Origin: Dyadobacter sp. CY347
GTDB taxonomy: Bacteria; Bacteroidota; Bacteroidia; Cytophagales; Spirosomataceae
DNA: 64,000 nucleotides
Direction of reading: 5' to 3'
Assembly (NCBI RefSeq): GCF_021502655.1
Contig: NZ_JAKFFT010000004.1
Location: 310,001-374,000, forward strand
In this document: positions 8,271-16,460 of the stretch, piece after piece
Layout of the letters: every line of letters begins with the position of its first letter
How positions within the stretch are numbered: the stretch's first letter is position 1
Made by a program: the position numbers and the translations under genes
The notes under the pieces: generated by a model
The model's input: the letters and a program-made list of their open reading frames with translations, nothing else
The model's database searches: none
Told to the model about the DNA's origin: nothing

Positions 8271-11243
8271 ATGACCCGTTTCAACCGTTCCAACAACCTT
8301 ACGGGTTGGATTGTTTTCGCAATTGCATTAATCACATATACGCTTACAGTTGAACGAACTGCCAGTTTTTGGGATTGCGGAGAATTTATCGCTTGCGCTT
8401 TCAAATTACAGGTGCCACACCCTCCGGGAGCACCTTTTTTTCTGTTAATAGGCCGGATTTTCTCTCTATTTGCATTCGGTGACCTCAGCAATGTTGCTTA
8501 CTGGATCAACATGGTTTCCGTACTCAGCAGCGCGTTTACGATCCTGTTTCTTTTCTGGACCATTACATTGCTTGCACGTAAGCTGATCGCCAAAAACGAT
8601 GCTGACCTTAGCTCAGGCGACATTATCCTGTTAATGGGTTCCGGGATTGTTGGTGCCCTCGCTTACACATGGTCCGATTCATTCTGGTTCTCAGCGGTTG
8701 AAGCGGAGGTTTACGGAATGTCGTCGTTCTTCACAGCTATCGTAATCTGGGCCGTTTTCAAATGGGAACGCGTCGACGATCCTGCTGCTGAAAACCGTTG
8801 GCTGATCTTTATTGCTTATCTGGTTGGGCTTTCAATAGGCGTCCATTTGCTGAATTTGGTGACTATTCCAGCATTGGCATTGGTTTATTATTTCAAAAAA
8901 TATCCCAAGGTCAGCGTTTTTGGAGGCATTCTGGCATTCGTTGGCGGGCTTGTGATCCTGGCCATAATCAACTCCGGAATCATCCCGGGTTTGCCAAGTG
9001 TTGCGGGTAAATTTGAGATCTTCTTTGTAAACTCGCTTGGACTTCCTTATAAATCCGGCGTTATATTCTTCATCATTATCTTCATTGGCGCCATCATTTG
9101 GGGGATCCGTTATTCCCACAAGAAAGGCAATGTGCTGCTAAATACAAGCTTGCTTTCACTTGCTTTTGTGCTTATTGGATACGCAAGTTACCTGATGGTG
9201 CTGGTGCGCGCAGAGTACAATCCGCCAATCAATGAAAACAATCCTAATGACGTTCTGAGCTTCGTTTCTTATTTGAAAAGAGAGCAGTATGGCAGTCGTC
9301 CTTTGCTGTACGGACCATCTTTTGTGTCACGTCCGGTAAGCCAGAAACGCGGTGCGCCGATGTATCGCAAGCAGGATGGTAAATACGCAATTTACGACTA
9401 TCGTCCTGAGTATGAGTACGAACCGGGAAGTAGCATGCTGTTGCCTCGTATGTACAGCACGCAGTCGGGTCACCCGCAGCTTTATCAGCAAATGACCGGT
9501 TTGGCGGAAGGGCAAAAACCGACCATGGGCAATAACCTGTCTTTCATGTTCTCGTATCAGATCGGGCATATGTACTGGCGTTATTTCTTATGGAATTTTG
9601 TAGGACGTGAAAGTGATGAAGAAGGAGCCGGAAACATGCTTCCGTGGGATGCCGGCAAAAAATACCCTGCGCCCATTGCCAATAACAAAGCGCACGACAA
9701 TTATTTCATGCTGCCATTTATACTGGGCTTACTGGGGGTTGTGATTGTTTATTTCAGACAAAAACGCGATCTGCTTGTCCTGGGACTATTATTTATCTTA
9801 ACGGGCGTCGCACTCGTTGTTTACCTGAATTCGCCGCCGACTGAGCCGCGTGAGCGTGACTACATTTATGTTGGGTCATTCTATATTTTCTGTATCTGGA
9901 TCGGTTTTGGCGTTATTTCTGTTGCCGATGCGCTAACCAAATTCGTGAAAAGCGCCACCACAAGAGCAGGAGCCGCGACGGCAGTTTGCTTGGTCGTTCC
10001 CGTTATTATGGGTGTAAAAGGCTGGGATAACCACAACCGGGACAACAGGTTCCACTCCGTTGATTTTGCGAAAAACCTTTTGAATTCCTGCGCACCGAAT
10101 GCAATCCTGTTCACTGGCGGGGATAACGATACATTCCCATTATGGTATGTTCAGGAAGTGGAAGGTTTCCGTACAGACGTGCGCGTGTGTAATCTCAGCT
10201 TGCTGGGAACCGACTGGTATATCGATCAGATGAAGCGTAAAACGTATCTTTCAGAGGCACTTCCGATTTCTTTGGATAAAAACAATTACGCATTTGGTAA
10301 AAATGACATTGTTCCGTTCTATGAAATTCCGAGCGTAAAAGGAGGAATTAATTTGAAGGAATATCTCGGATTAGTAAAACAGGAAAATAAAGCCATTCAA
10401 GTGCCGCTCACCAGTGGCGATATGACATCTATTTTGCCGTCATCCGTTCTTTTCCTGCCTGTGAACGCAGAAGCGGTTAAGAAAATGAACATTATCAAAA
10501 GCGACCTGATCCCATTCGTGAGCGATTCGATCAGCTGGACCATTGGTAAAGGCGATCTGTACAAATCAGACCTGATCATGCTTGACATTATTGCCACAAA
10601 TGACTGGAACAGGCCGATTTACTTCTCCTCAACATTGGGCGGATCGAGTTACCTGAATCTGAAAGAATACATGCAGCTGGAAGGATACGCCTACCGCCTG
10701 CTTCCAGTAAAAGTCCCGGGAGCCAGCGACGGTTATGTGAATACGGATGTCATGTACAACAACTTGATGACCAAGATGTTCTGGCGCGAGCTGGATAACC
10801 CCAACACCTATTATGATAACACATACCTGGGTTCACCGGTTGCCACAGCCCGTATCGCGTTCCTCAGATTAACTGGTCAGTTAATCGCAGATGGCCGGAA
10901 GGACGAAGCCAAAAAAGCGATTGAAAAGTCATTGGCCACAATGCCCGACAAAAGCATTCCATACGATCAGTTCTCAGCAAACTTCATCGGGCCATTGTTT
11001 GATTTGGGAGAAACCAAGAAAGCATTGGAAATTGCAGAAACAATGGCAACCCGCGCCGACGAAGTGTTAACCTGGGCCAAAGACAACGGCACTACAAAAC
11101 GCCGCGACACCAACGTTTATCTCTACATCATGCAGATCATCGTCCAGGAATGCCGCGAAGCCAAACAAGAAGCCATAGCAAAGAAATACGAAGCCATATT
11201 CCAGAAGCATTTGGCAGCGTTTAACATGTACGGCGGGCAGTAA
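8271..11243 (+). CDS. DUF2723 family GT-C-like membrane protein
   Basis: This 990-residue protein begins with a cytoplasmic tail and a membrane span (about 12-30). The DUF2723 signature loop follows, including W-D35-C-G-E38 and 'HPPGAPFF' (about 49-56). The acidic pair in the first extracytoplasmic loop is the place where GT-C glycosyltransferases keep catalytic acids. About a dozen spans follow up to roughly residue 580. The C-terminal 400 residues are soluble, contain 'FTGGDNDTFPLWY' near 617-629 and finish in a helical TPR-like tail. DUF2723 proteins in Bacteroidota have been linked to protein O-mannosylation-like transfer; the donor and acceptor here are unknown. It has its own promoter and ends at a strong GC-rich hairpin. 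Confidence 0.85.
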   Translation: MTRFNRSNNLTGWIVFAIALITYTLTVERTASFWDCGEFIACAFKLQVPHPPGAPFFLLIGRIFSLFAFGDLSNVAYWINMVSVLSSAFTILFLFWTITLLARKLIAKNDADLSSGDIILLMGSGIVGALAYTWSDSFWFSAVEAEVYGMSSFFTAIVIWAVFKWERVDDPAAENRWLIFIAYLVGLSIGVHLLNLVTIPALALVYYFKKYPKVSVFGGILAFVGGLVILAIINSGIIPGLPSVAGKFEIFFVNSLGLPYKSGVIFFIIIFIGAIIWGIRYSHKKGNVLLNTSLLSLAFVLIGYASYLMVLVRAEYNPPINENNPNDVLSFVSYLKREQYGSRPLLYGPSFVSRPVSQKRGAPMYRKQDGKYAIYDYRPEYEYEPGSSMLLPRMYSTQSGHPQLYQQMTGLAEGQKPTMGNNLSFMFSYQIGHMYWRYFLWNFVGRESDEEGAGNMLPWDAGKKYPAPIANNKAHDNYFMLPFILGLLGVVIVYFRQKRDLLVLGLLFILTGVALVVYLNSPPTEPRERDYIYVGSFYIFCIWIGFGVISVADALTKFVKSATTRAGAATAVCLVVPVIMGVKGWDNHNRDNRFHSVDFAKNLLNSCAPNAILFTGGDNDTFPLWYVQEVEGFRTDVRVCNLSLLGTDWYIDQMKRKTYLSEALPISLDKNNYAFGKNDIVPFYEIPSVKGGINLKEYLGLVKQENKAIQVPLTSGDMTSILPSSVLFLPVNAEAVKKMNIIKSDLIPFVSDSISWTIGKGDLYKSDLIMLDIIATNDWNRPIYFSSTLGGSSYLNLKEYMQLEGYAYRLLPVKVPGASDGYVNTDVMYNNLMTKMFWRELDNPNTYYDNTYLGSPVATARIAFLRLTGQLIADGRKDEAKKAIEKSLATMPDKSIPYDQFSANFIGPLFDLGETKKALEIAETMATRADEVLTWAKDNGTTKRRDTNVYLYIMQIIVQECREAKQEAIAKKYEAIFQKHLAAFNMYGGQ

Positions 11244-11273
11244 CGGCCGTTGTAATGACGTGAGGGAGTAATT

Positions 11274-11309
11274 AAGGGGGCGTTATCACCTAGGTGGTAA
11301 CGCCCCCTT
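11274..11309. terminator. long GC-rich hairpin between convergent genes
   Basis: AAGGGGGCGTTATCACC (11274-11290) pairs with GGTGGTAACGCCCCCTT (11293-11309) with one G-U wobble and a two-base loop. It lies between the stops at 11243 and 11336. There is no long T run, so it may be a weak terminator, an mRNA 3' stabiliser or an intergenic repeat copy. The bases that follow (CTTCGGCTCCGCTCAGGGTGACA-type text) have the look of a dispersed repeat. Confidence 0.55.
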
Positions 11310-11335
11310 CGGCTCCGCTCAGGGTGACAGGGGAG

Positions 11336-12514
11336 CTAATCCAACCTAACCCTCACCCAAACCAGCCGATGGTCCGAGCTAGACTCCCGTTTCTCTACCA
11401 ACTCAGCCAGCGGCTCGCCTTTGGCTGGCCAAAAGACACCGCTGTCCACAACTTTAAATCCAGCCCGTGAAGGCAACACGTAGTCCGCGCGCATGCGCCA
11501 TACTGCTGTGTGGTTTTTGGCAAATGGGTTGCTGCTGGAATGTTCCACGCCGCCTTTGCTCGCAGGCGCTGCATCGTTATTGATTTTGGCGTGCGCCAGC
11601 AGTGATTTTATTCCTTCCCCGATTGCATTTCCTTCATCCGGAGAAGCATTCTGATCCCCTAGTATTACGAAACTGGCGTCTGTTGCCAATGAACCGCGTG
11701 TTCCCTTATCATCGTAAATATAAGCACCTTGCTCGCCGCTGATGTAGTCTTTCCAGAAACGGATCTCGTCATGGTTGCGCTTGCCATTCCGGTCCTCAGC
11801 ACCGTCAAAGCTGGGGGGCGTTGGGTGACTGGCTAAAAAATGGATCGTTTTCGCTCCCACTTTTACCGGAACATCCCAGTGCGACTTGGAAGAAAGCGGA
11901 AATTGCTGCCATGCCTCCGGTGCATACCAATCGCTGTTATCAGGCTTTTTCGTTTGCAATGCTCCCGGCATATCCTTCCATTTGAAATGCTGGAATGTGC
12001 GCACCTGATCCGTTGCTATCGGATATTTGGACAAAAGCACCATGGCATACTGGCCGGGATACAGTCCGAATCCCCATGCATCAGCCCCAAAACGTTCCGC
12101 TTTGCCATTGTTATCCAGATCATACGGGCTCGGCTGGCCGGTGTTTGAAGTAGAATAATAGTAATAAGGATAATCAATGGCTTTTGCGCCGTCCGAATCG
12201 ACATTCAGATAAGCTTTCACAAATTGTAAAACACCCTGCTTGGGATCGGCGATATAGTCAAACTCATTCAGCAAGATTACGTCCGGCCTTACAGTCTTAA
12301 TAATCCGTGCAATGTTGCGGATCTGGGGGTTTGTCCCGCTGGCCAGCTCTTTGATCAGCACTTGTTCGGAAATGTCTTTGGTGCCTTTCGGAACATAATT
12401 CTCGGCTTCCATACTTACGTTATAGGTCGCAAAAGTGAGTTCGGAAGGGGTGTTATTTTGGGCAAAAAGCATTGTCGGCAAGAATAAGGCAATGGTAATA
12501 ACTAAATGTTTCAT
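11336..12514 (-). CDS. secreted endonuclease/exonuclease/phosphatase family protein
   Basis: The product has 392 residues from the ATG at 12514. An N-terminal signal peptide (MKHLVITIALFLPTMLFAQ) directs export. The EEP-fold motifs appear in order: 'TFATYNVS' near the start, 'ILLNEFDY' with the metal-binding Glu, 'ASHPTPP', 'VILGDQNASPDEG' (the G-D-x-N motif) and a C-terminal 'SSSDHRLVW' (the S-D-H motif). The catalytic set for a Mg-dependent phosphodiesterase is therefore intact. Family substrates include nucleic acids, phosphoinositides and sphingomyelin. The exported form with an 'ADAWGFGLYPGQYAM' segment is common in Bacteroidota and probably scavenges phosphate or nucleic acid. The longer reading from 12616 would precede the signal peptide with 34 unrelated residues and is rejected. 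Confidence 0.87.
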   Translation of the reverse strand: MKHLVITIALFLPTMLFAQNNTPSELTFATYNVSMEAENYVPKGTKDISEQVLIKELASGTNPQIRNIARIIKTVRPDVILLNEFDYIADPKQGVLQFVKAYLNVDSDGAKAIDYPYYYYSTSNTGQPSPYDLDNNGKAERFGADAWGFGLYPGQYAMVLLSKYPIATDQVRTFQHFKWKDMPGALQTKKPDNSDWYAPEAWQQFPLSSKSHWDVPVKVGAKTIHFLASHPTPPSFDGAEDRNGKRNHDEIRFWKDYISGEQGAYIYDDKGTRGSLATDASFVILGDQNASPDEGNAIGEGIKSLLAHAKINNDAAPASKGGVEHSSSNPFAKNHTAVWRMRADYVLPSRAGFKVVDSGVFWPAKGEPLAELVEKRESSSDHRLVWVRVRLD

Positions 12515-12611
12515 AGTTGAATTAAATGAATGATAGGACGGGACCGGATTCGCTTCCCCGCAACGCTTGGTCACATCGAAGACAAGAATAACCGGATTCC
12601 GGTTCAAAGTA

Positions 12612-12643
12612 AACAAGCCGCCTCATTGCTGAAACGGCTTGTT
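12612..12643 (-). terminator. intrinsic terminator downstream of dnaJ
   Basis: AACAAGCCG at 12612-12620 and CGGCTTGTT at 12635-12643 form a nine-pair stem with a 14-base loop. On the minus strand it is followed by TACTTTG, so the T tail is imperfect. It sits 28 bases after the dnaJ stop and ahead of the EEP gene start. Confidence 0.5.
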
Positions 12644-12670
12644 CTATATTTAATGATTTAATAAAGCTTC

Positions 12671-13834
12671 TCAGTGAAAGAAATCCTTCATTTTATCAAA
12701 GAAACCCTTTTCATTCTTGCCCGGCTTGGGTTGGAAGTTGGGAGAATGACGAAGCGATTCCAATGTTTCGCGCTCGTCAGAAGAAAGCTGCTGTGGCGTC
12801 CATACATTAATATGAACCAGCTGATCACCTTTGCCATAACCATTCAGGTCTTTAATTCCTTTGCCTTTCAAGCGAAGGATTTTGCCGGCCTGCGTGCCCG
12901 ATTCAATGTTGATCCTGGCTTTGCCGTCAATGGTCGGGATTTCGACTGATGTTCCCAATGTTGCGTCGATAAAGCTCAAATGCATATCGAACACAATGTT
13001 GTTACCATCCCGTTTCAGATTGGCATCTTCCTCTTCCTCAATCACGATCAGCAGATCGCCCGCCACGCCGCCACGCGTAGGCACATTGCCTTTGCCTGAC
13101 ATGGAAAGCTGCATGCCTTCCGCCACACCGCCCGGAATGTTCAATGTGATCAGGTCATCCTGCAACAATCTTCCTTCGCCTGCGCAGGAATCACAGCGCT
13201 CGCTGATGATCTTGCCATCACCATTACAGGTCGGGCAAGTGCTGGTAGAAACCATCTGGCCCAGCATCGTGCTGACCACTTTCCTGACCTGGCCTGTTCC
13301 GTTACAAGAATTACAGTTGGTCAGTGAAGTTCCGTTTTTCGCACCATTGCCACCGCAGGTATTGCAGGTCACATGTCTTTTTACCTTAATTTTTTTCTCA
13401 ACACCATTCGCAACTTCTTCCAGGTTTAGTTTAAGCTTAATCCGCAGATCCGATCCCTTCCGCACCCTGCGACCGCCGCCGCCACCAGCGCGGCCGAAAA
13501 TATCGCCAAATGGGCTGCTATCACCGAAAATATCGCCGAACTGCGAGAAAATATCGTCCATGGAGAATCCGCCGCCGCTGAACCCGCCTGCGCCGGCACC
13601 CGCGCCGCCAACACCTGCGTGACCATACTGATCGTAACGCGCGCGTTTGTTCTCATCACTCAGAATGCTGTAAGCTTCGGCAGCTTCCTTAAATTTATCT
13701 TCGGCAGTAGGGTCGTCGGGGTTTTTGTCCGGGTGAAACTTGATTGCCAGCTTGCGATAAGCCTTTTTAATGTCATCTGCGGCAGCACCGCGGTCTACGC
13801 CAAGGACTTCGTAGAAATCTCTTTTCTTTGCCAT
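12671..13834 (-). CDS. dnaJ: chaperone protein DnaJ
   Basis: The 387-residue product is a full-length type A Hsp40. The J domain has HPD at residues 34-36. A Gly/Phe-rich linker follows (about 75-120). The zinc domain has four C-x-x-C-x-G-x-G repeats ([32 protein letters not shown]), and the C-terminal substrate-binding domains are complete. It stimulates the DnaK ATPase and delivers unfolded clients. grpE lies 16 bases upstream on the same strand, forming a grpE-dnaJ operon. dnaK itself is not in this window, as is usual in Bacteroidota. Confidence 0.98.
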   Translation of the reverse strand: MAKKRDFYEVLGVDRGAAADDIKKAYRKLAIKFHPDKNPDDPTAEDKFKEAAEAYSILSDENKRARYDQYGHAGVGGAGAGAGGFSGGGFSMDDIFSQFGDIFGDSSPFGDIFGRAGGGGGRRVRKGSDLRIKLKLNLEEVANGVEKKIKVKRHVTCNTCGGNGAKNGTSLTNCNSCNGTGQVRKVVSTMLGQMVSTSTCPTCNGDGKIISERCDSCAGEGRLLQDDLITLNIPGGVAEGMQLSMSGKGNVPTRGGVAGDLLIVIEEEEDANLKRDGNNIVFDMHLSFIDATLGTSVEIPTIDGKARINIESGTQAGKILRLKGKGIKDLNGYGKGDQLVHINVWTPQQLSSDERETLESLRHSPNFQPKPGKNEKGFFDKMKDFFH

Positions 13835-13850
13835 TTATATGTTGCTGAAA

Positions 13851-14501
13851 TTAAGCTCCTACGATTACTTTCGCGTAACGTATCACTTTGTCGTTAAGAA
13901 AATACCCTTTTTCGATCTCATCGATCACTTTACCTTTAAGATCTTCCGAGGGAGCAGGGAACTGCGCAATCGATTCGTGAAGCTCTGCATCAAATGTTTC
14001 ACCTTTGGACTCCATTGGTTTCAATCCTTTGGCTTCCAATGTTTTAAAAAGTTTGGTGTATATCAAATCTACGCCTTCTTTCAGGGCATCGATTTCAGTA
14101 GTTGATTCAAATGACACTTTTGCGCGCTCGAAATCATCTACGATCGGCAGAATTGCTTTCAACATATCGGCGCTTGCACCAGAAATCATTTCCAGTTTTT
14201 CCTTCGCTGTGCGTCTGCGAAAGTTTTCAAAATCAGCATAAAGACGGATGTATTTATCTTTCAGCTCCGCGATCTCAATCCTGGCTTCCTCCACCGGATC
14301 TTTATCGCCGGATGCTTCATTCAATGTTGCTCCCTCAGCAGGCGCATCATTTGAAATTTCCTTACCAGCATTGTCCAACGGCACTGAATTCGTTGCAATC
14401 GTCTCGTCGTTGTCTAACTTGTCAGCTCCTAGTGGCGCTTGTTCCTCGTTCATCTCGTAATTTTTGTCTTGATCTATGTTGGATTCGGTATTTTCAGGCA
14501 T
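13851..14501 (-). CDS. grpE: nucleotide exchange factor GrpE
   Basis: The product has 216 residues. A long acidic, low-complexity N-terminal tail (about 1-75) precedes the GrpE coiled coil ('ELKDKYIRLYADFENFRRR' region, about 79-98). The C-terminal beta-wing domain has the family pattern 'ETFDAELHESIAQ' and 'GYFLNDKVIRYAKV'. It releases ADP from DnaK in the Hsp70 cycle. It is the promoter-proximal gene of grpE-dnaJ and is divergent from queG. The 112-base divergent region has no clear minus-strand -7 box, so its promoter is unassigned. Confidence 0.97.
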   Translation of the reverse strand: MPENTESNIDQDKNYEMNEEQAPLGADKLDNDETIATNSVPLDNAGKEISNDAPAEGATLNEASGDKDPVEEARIEIAELKDKYIRLYADFENFRRRTAKEKLEMISGASADMLKAILPIVDDFERAKVSFESTTEIDALKEGVDLIYTKLFKTLEAKGLKPMESKGETFDAELHESIAQFPAPSEDLKGKVIDEIEKGYFLNDKVIRYAKVIVGA

Positions 14502-14601
14502 AATTCTAAATGATATTGTGACGTTTTAATCAACCTTTATTTATCTAAATTATTTTGCCAGGCCTAAAATACTGACAAGATGGCATTTTACAATCAATTC
14601 G

Positions 14602-14609
14602 TAACTTTG
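14602..14609 (+). promoter_or_regulatory. queG: -7 box immediately upstream of queG
   Basis: TAACTTTG matches TAnnTTTG exactly and is followed by C, as in the extended consensus. It ends only four bases before the queG ATG at 14614. No TTG is seen at the expected -33 distance. If it is used, the transcript would be leaderless or nearly so. Confidence 0.4.
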
Positions 14610-14613
14610 CAGT

Positions 14614-15561
14614 ATGACGGCAGAAGATCTTGTAAGGCAGCAGCGGAGTGAATTTATTAAAGCCAGAGCATTGGAAAATGGCTTTGATTTCTGTGGTATT
14701 TCCAAAGCGGATTTTCTGGAAGAAGAAGCGCCCCGCCTGGAAAACTGGCTGAACAACAACCATCATGGCGCAATGGGCTATATGGCCAACCATTTCGACA
14801 AACGCCTGGATCCGCGAAAATTAGTTGACGGCGCGAAAAGCGTCATTTCCGTTCTCCTCAATTACTATCCCGAACAAAAGCTGCCCGAAGGCCCGGAGGA
14901 TCTTAAAATTTCCAAGTATGCTTACGGAACGGATTATCATTATGTATTAAAAGAAAAGCTGGGCGCGCTTTTGCAATCCATTCAGGAAGAGATCGGGGAG
15001 GTGAGCGGGCGGATATTTGTGGATTCTGCACCGGTTATGGATAAAGTCTGGGCAGCAAAAAGCGGTTTGGGCTGGGTAGGGAAGCATTCCAACTTGCTAA
15101 ACCGGGATATGGGCAGTTTTTTCTTTATCGGAGAAATTATCTGCGATCTCGACCTGGCCTACGACGGAGCCGTTCAGGATTATTGCGGAACGTGCACAAG
15201 ATGCCTTGATGCTTGTCCGACGGATGCGATCACCGAGCCGTTTGTTGTGGACGGCAGTAAATGCATCAGCTATTATACCATTGAATTAAAGGAAGCAATT
15301 CCGCAAGAGGCTCAGGGTAAGTTTGATAACTGGATGTTTGGTTGTGATATCTGCCAGGATGTATGCCCCTGGAACCGCTTTTCGAAGCCGCATACGACCA
15401 AAGAATTCACATTGCCTGAAAGTCTGGCAGGCTTTACAAATAACGATTGGCAGGAAATTACGGAAGAAGTTTTCCGCGAGCTCTTCCGTCGGTCGCCCAT
15501 CAAGCGCACGAAATTCGATGGTTTGAAGCGGAATATCGATTTTGTTCTATCATCTAAATAA
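14614..15561 (+). CDS. queG: epoxyqueuosine reductase QueG
   Basis: The 315-residue enzyme catalyses the last step of queuosine synthesis, reducing epoxyqueuosine in tRNA with a cobalamin cofactor and two [4Fe-4S] clusters. The two cluster motifs are C191-x2-C194-x2-C197-x3-C201-P and C244-x2-C247-x3-C251-P. The proposed catalytic Asp lies in 'FVDSAP' (D137). '[12 protein letters not shown]' (151-162) is the characteristic cobalamin-side segment. The N-terminal DUF1730 domain is present. HEAT-like C-terminal repeats are absent, as in the short form of the family. It is cytoplasmic. The start is set by the family-like N-terminus and lies just after a -7 box. Confidence 0.96.
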   Translation: MTAEDLVRQQRSEFIKARALENGFDFCGISKADFLEEEAPRLENWLNNNHHGAMGYMANHFDKRLDPRKLVDGAKSVISVLLNYYPEQKLPEGPEDLKISKYAYGTDYHYVLKEKLGALLQSIQEEIGEVSGRIFVDSAPVMDKVWAAKSGLGWVGKHSNLLNRDMGSFFFIGEIICDLDLAYDGAVQDYCGTCTRCLDACPTDAITEPFVVDGSKCISYYTIELKEAIPQEAQGKFDNWMFGCDICQDVCPWNRFSKPHTTKEFTLPESLAGFTNNDWQEITEEVFRELFRRSPIKRTKFDGLKRNIDFVLSSK

Positions 15562-15599
15562 AAAGCACAACTAATTCCGAAACATCCTATATTTGAAAT

Positions 15600-15643
15600 C
15601 GGGGGGCTGCCCAGGAGTTCCCGCCCCGGGGGGAAACCCAGTG
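15600..15643. other. G/C-homopolymer-rich spacer between queG and the DUF1761-like gene
   Basis: This short run contains six G, CCC, GTTCCC, CCCCGGGG (15624-15631), a further G run and AAACCC. It is far more GC-rich than the flanking intergenic DNA. TTCCC at 15618-15622 can pair with GGGAA at 15631-15635. There is no T tract, so it is not a normal terminator. Its origin is unclear. Confidence 0.4.
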
Positions 15644-15665
15644 ACTGAATAAAAGACTCAAAAAA

Positions 15666-16079
15666 ATGAGAAAACAATCTGTCAATCTTTGGGCCGTGCT
15701 TGTATGTGTGGTGTTAGGTCAAATTATACCAGCCTTGTGGTATGCCGCTTTTTCAGAACGTTGGATGGCTTTGAACGGTTTTACTGCGGAACAGATCAAA
15801 GGGAGCACAAGTCCCATTCCCTACCTTGCAAGCATTGTTTCTTCTTCATTTATAGCTTACACCATAGCGTGGGTATTTACCAAGATCCCGGTCAAATCGT
15901 TGCCCACCGGATTATTCACAGGCTTGCTTTTCGGAGTGGTGTTCGTGCTTTTTGAAACCATTGTCAAAGACATGTTTTCCATGCGGCCACTGGCACTTTC
16001 ACTGATCGATGGCGGCGTGCGTGTGCTCGTGTACGCAATAACCGGATCCATTCTCGGAGCCTGGCGCAAGTACGACTGA
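15666..16079 (+). CDS. DUF1761-like four-span membrane protein
   Basis: The 137-residue integral membrane protein has about four hydrophobic segments (6-28, 48-70, 77-100 and 110-132). It shows the DUF1761 style: an 'ALWY..FS..W' aromatic patch after span 1, a conserved 'YTIAWVF' span 2, and a small-residue-rich last pair with a 'RVLVYAITGSILGAWRK' end. DUF1761 proteins have no known function. It starts 104 bases after queG, beyond the GC-rich spacer. It is probably an independent or weakly coupled gene. Confidence 0.75.
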   Translation: MRKQSVNLWAVLVCVVLGQIIPALWYAAFSERWMALNGFTAEQIKGSTSPIPYLASIVSSSFIAYTIAWVFTKIPVKSLPTGLFTGLLFGVVFVLFETIVKDMFSMRPLALSLIDGGVRVLVYAITGSILGAWRKYD

Positions 16080-16460
16080 TTCCTTCCCGACAACAGCATA
16101 ATCCTTCTTGCTATAATACTAGTTCCAATTTGCACCGGAATAGCGAACACGCTATCCGCTTGTTACAAATGCTCATTCTATTCCGTGCAATTCGCTTCCG
16201 AAAGTTTGGATTTTACAAATTTTCAAAAACCCCCTCTGCTGCGTTGTGTTTCGAGCACGCAAAAAATACACGCAGAATCTGATAAATGTTAACGCGACAA
16301 ATAATATTTCTCATTGGGTTGATTTTGTCGCTTATACCACTTAGGTTATCCAAAATGGCCGAATATTAGTTTAGTGCAATTAAATTTTGCCAAATAAATT
16401 GCTTGTGTTCTTTATTAATGATACATTTCATAAAAATTCTCAGAAACCCAATTTTGACCT
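16080..16460. other. intergenic region upstream of the first SusC gene, with nested inverted repeats
   Basis: No gene is visible. Two overlapping dyads are present. GGAATAGCG (16137-16145) and CGCTATCC (16150-16157) form a tight hairpin with an AACA loop. The larger arm AATTTGCACCGGAATAG (16127-16143) matches CTATTCCGTGCAATT (16178-16192) with one base missing. The two structures share bases and are mutually exclusive. A further dyad GCGACAAA (16294-16301) / TTTGTCGC (16324-16331) follows. Nearest the gene, TTG at 16403-16405, 16 bases, then TACATTTC at 16422-16429 resembles a degenerate promoter. Confidence 0.4.

Noticed and set aside
12861..13622. A 253-codon open frame on the plus strand opposite dnaJ
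   Set aside because: It is antisense to the Gly-rich and zinc-finger parts of dnaJ, whose codon structure generates long Pro/Leu-rich shadow frames. It has no domain, start signal or coding character of its own.
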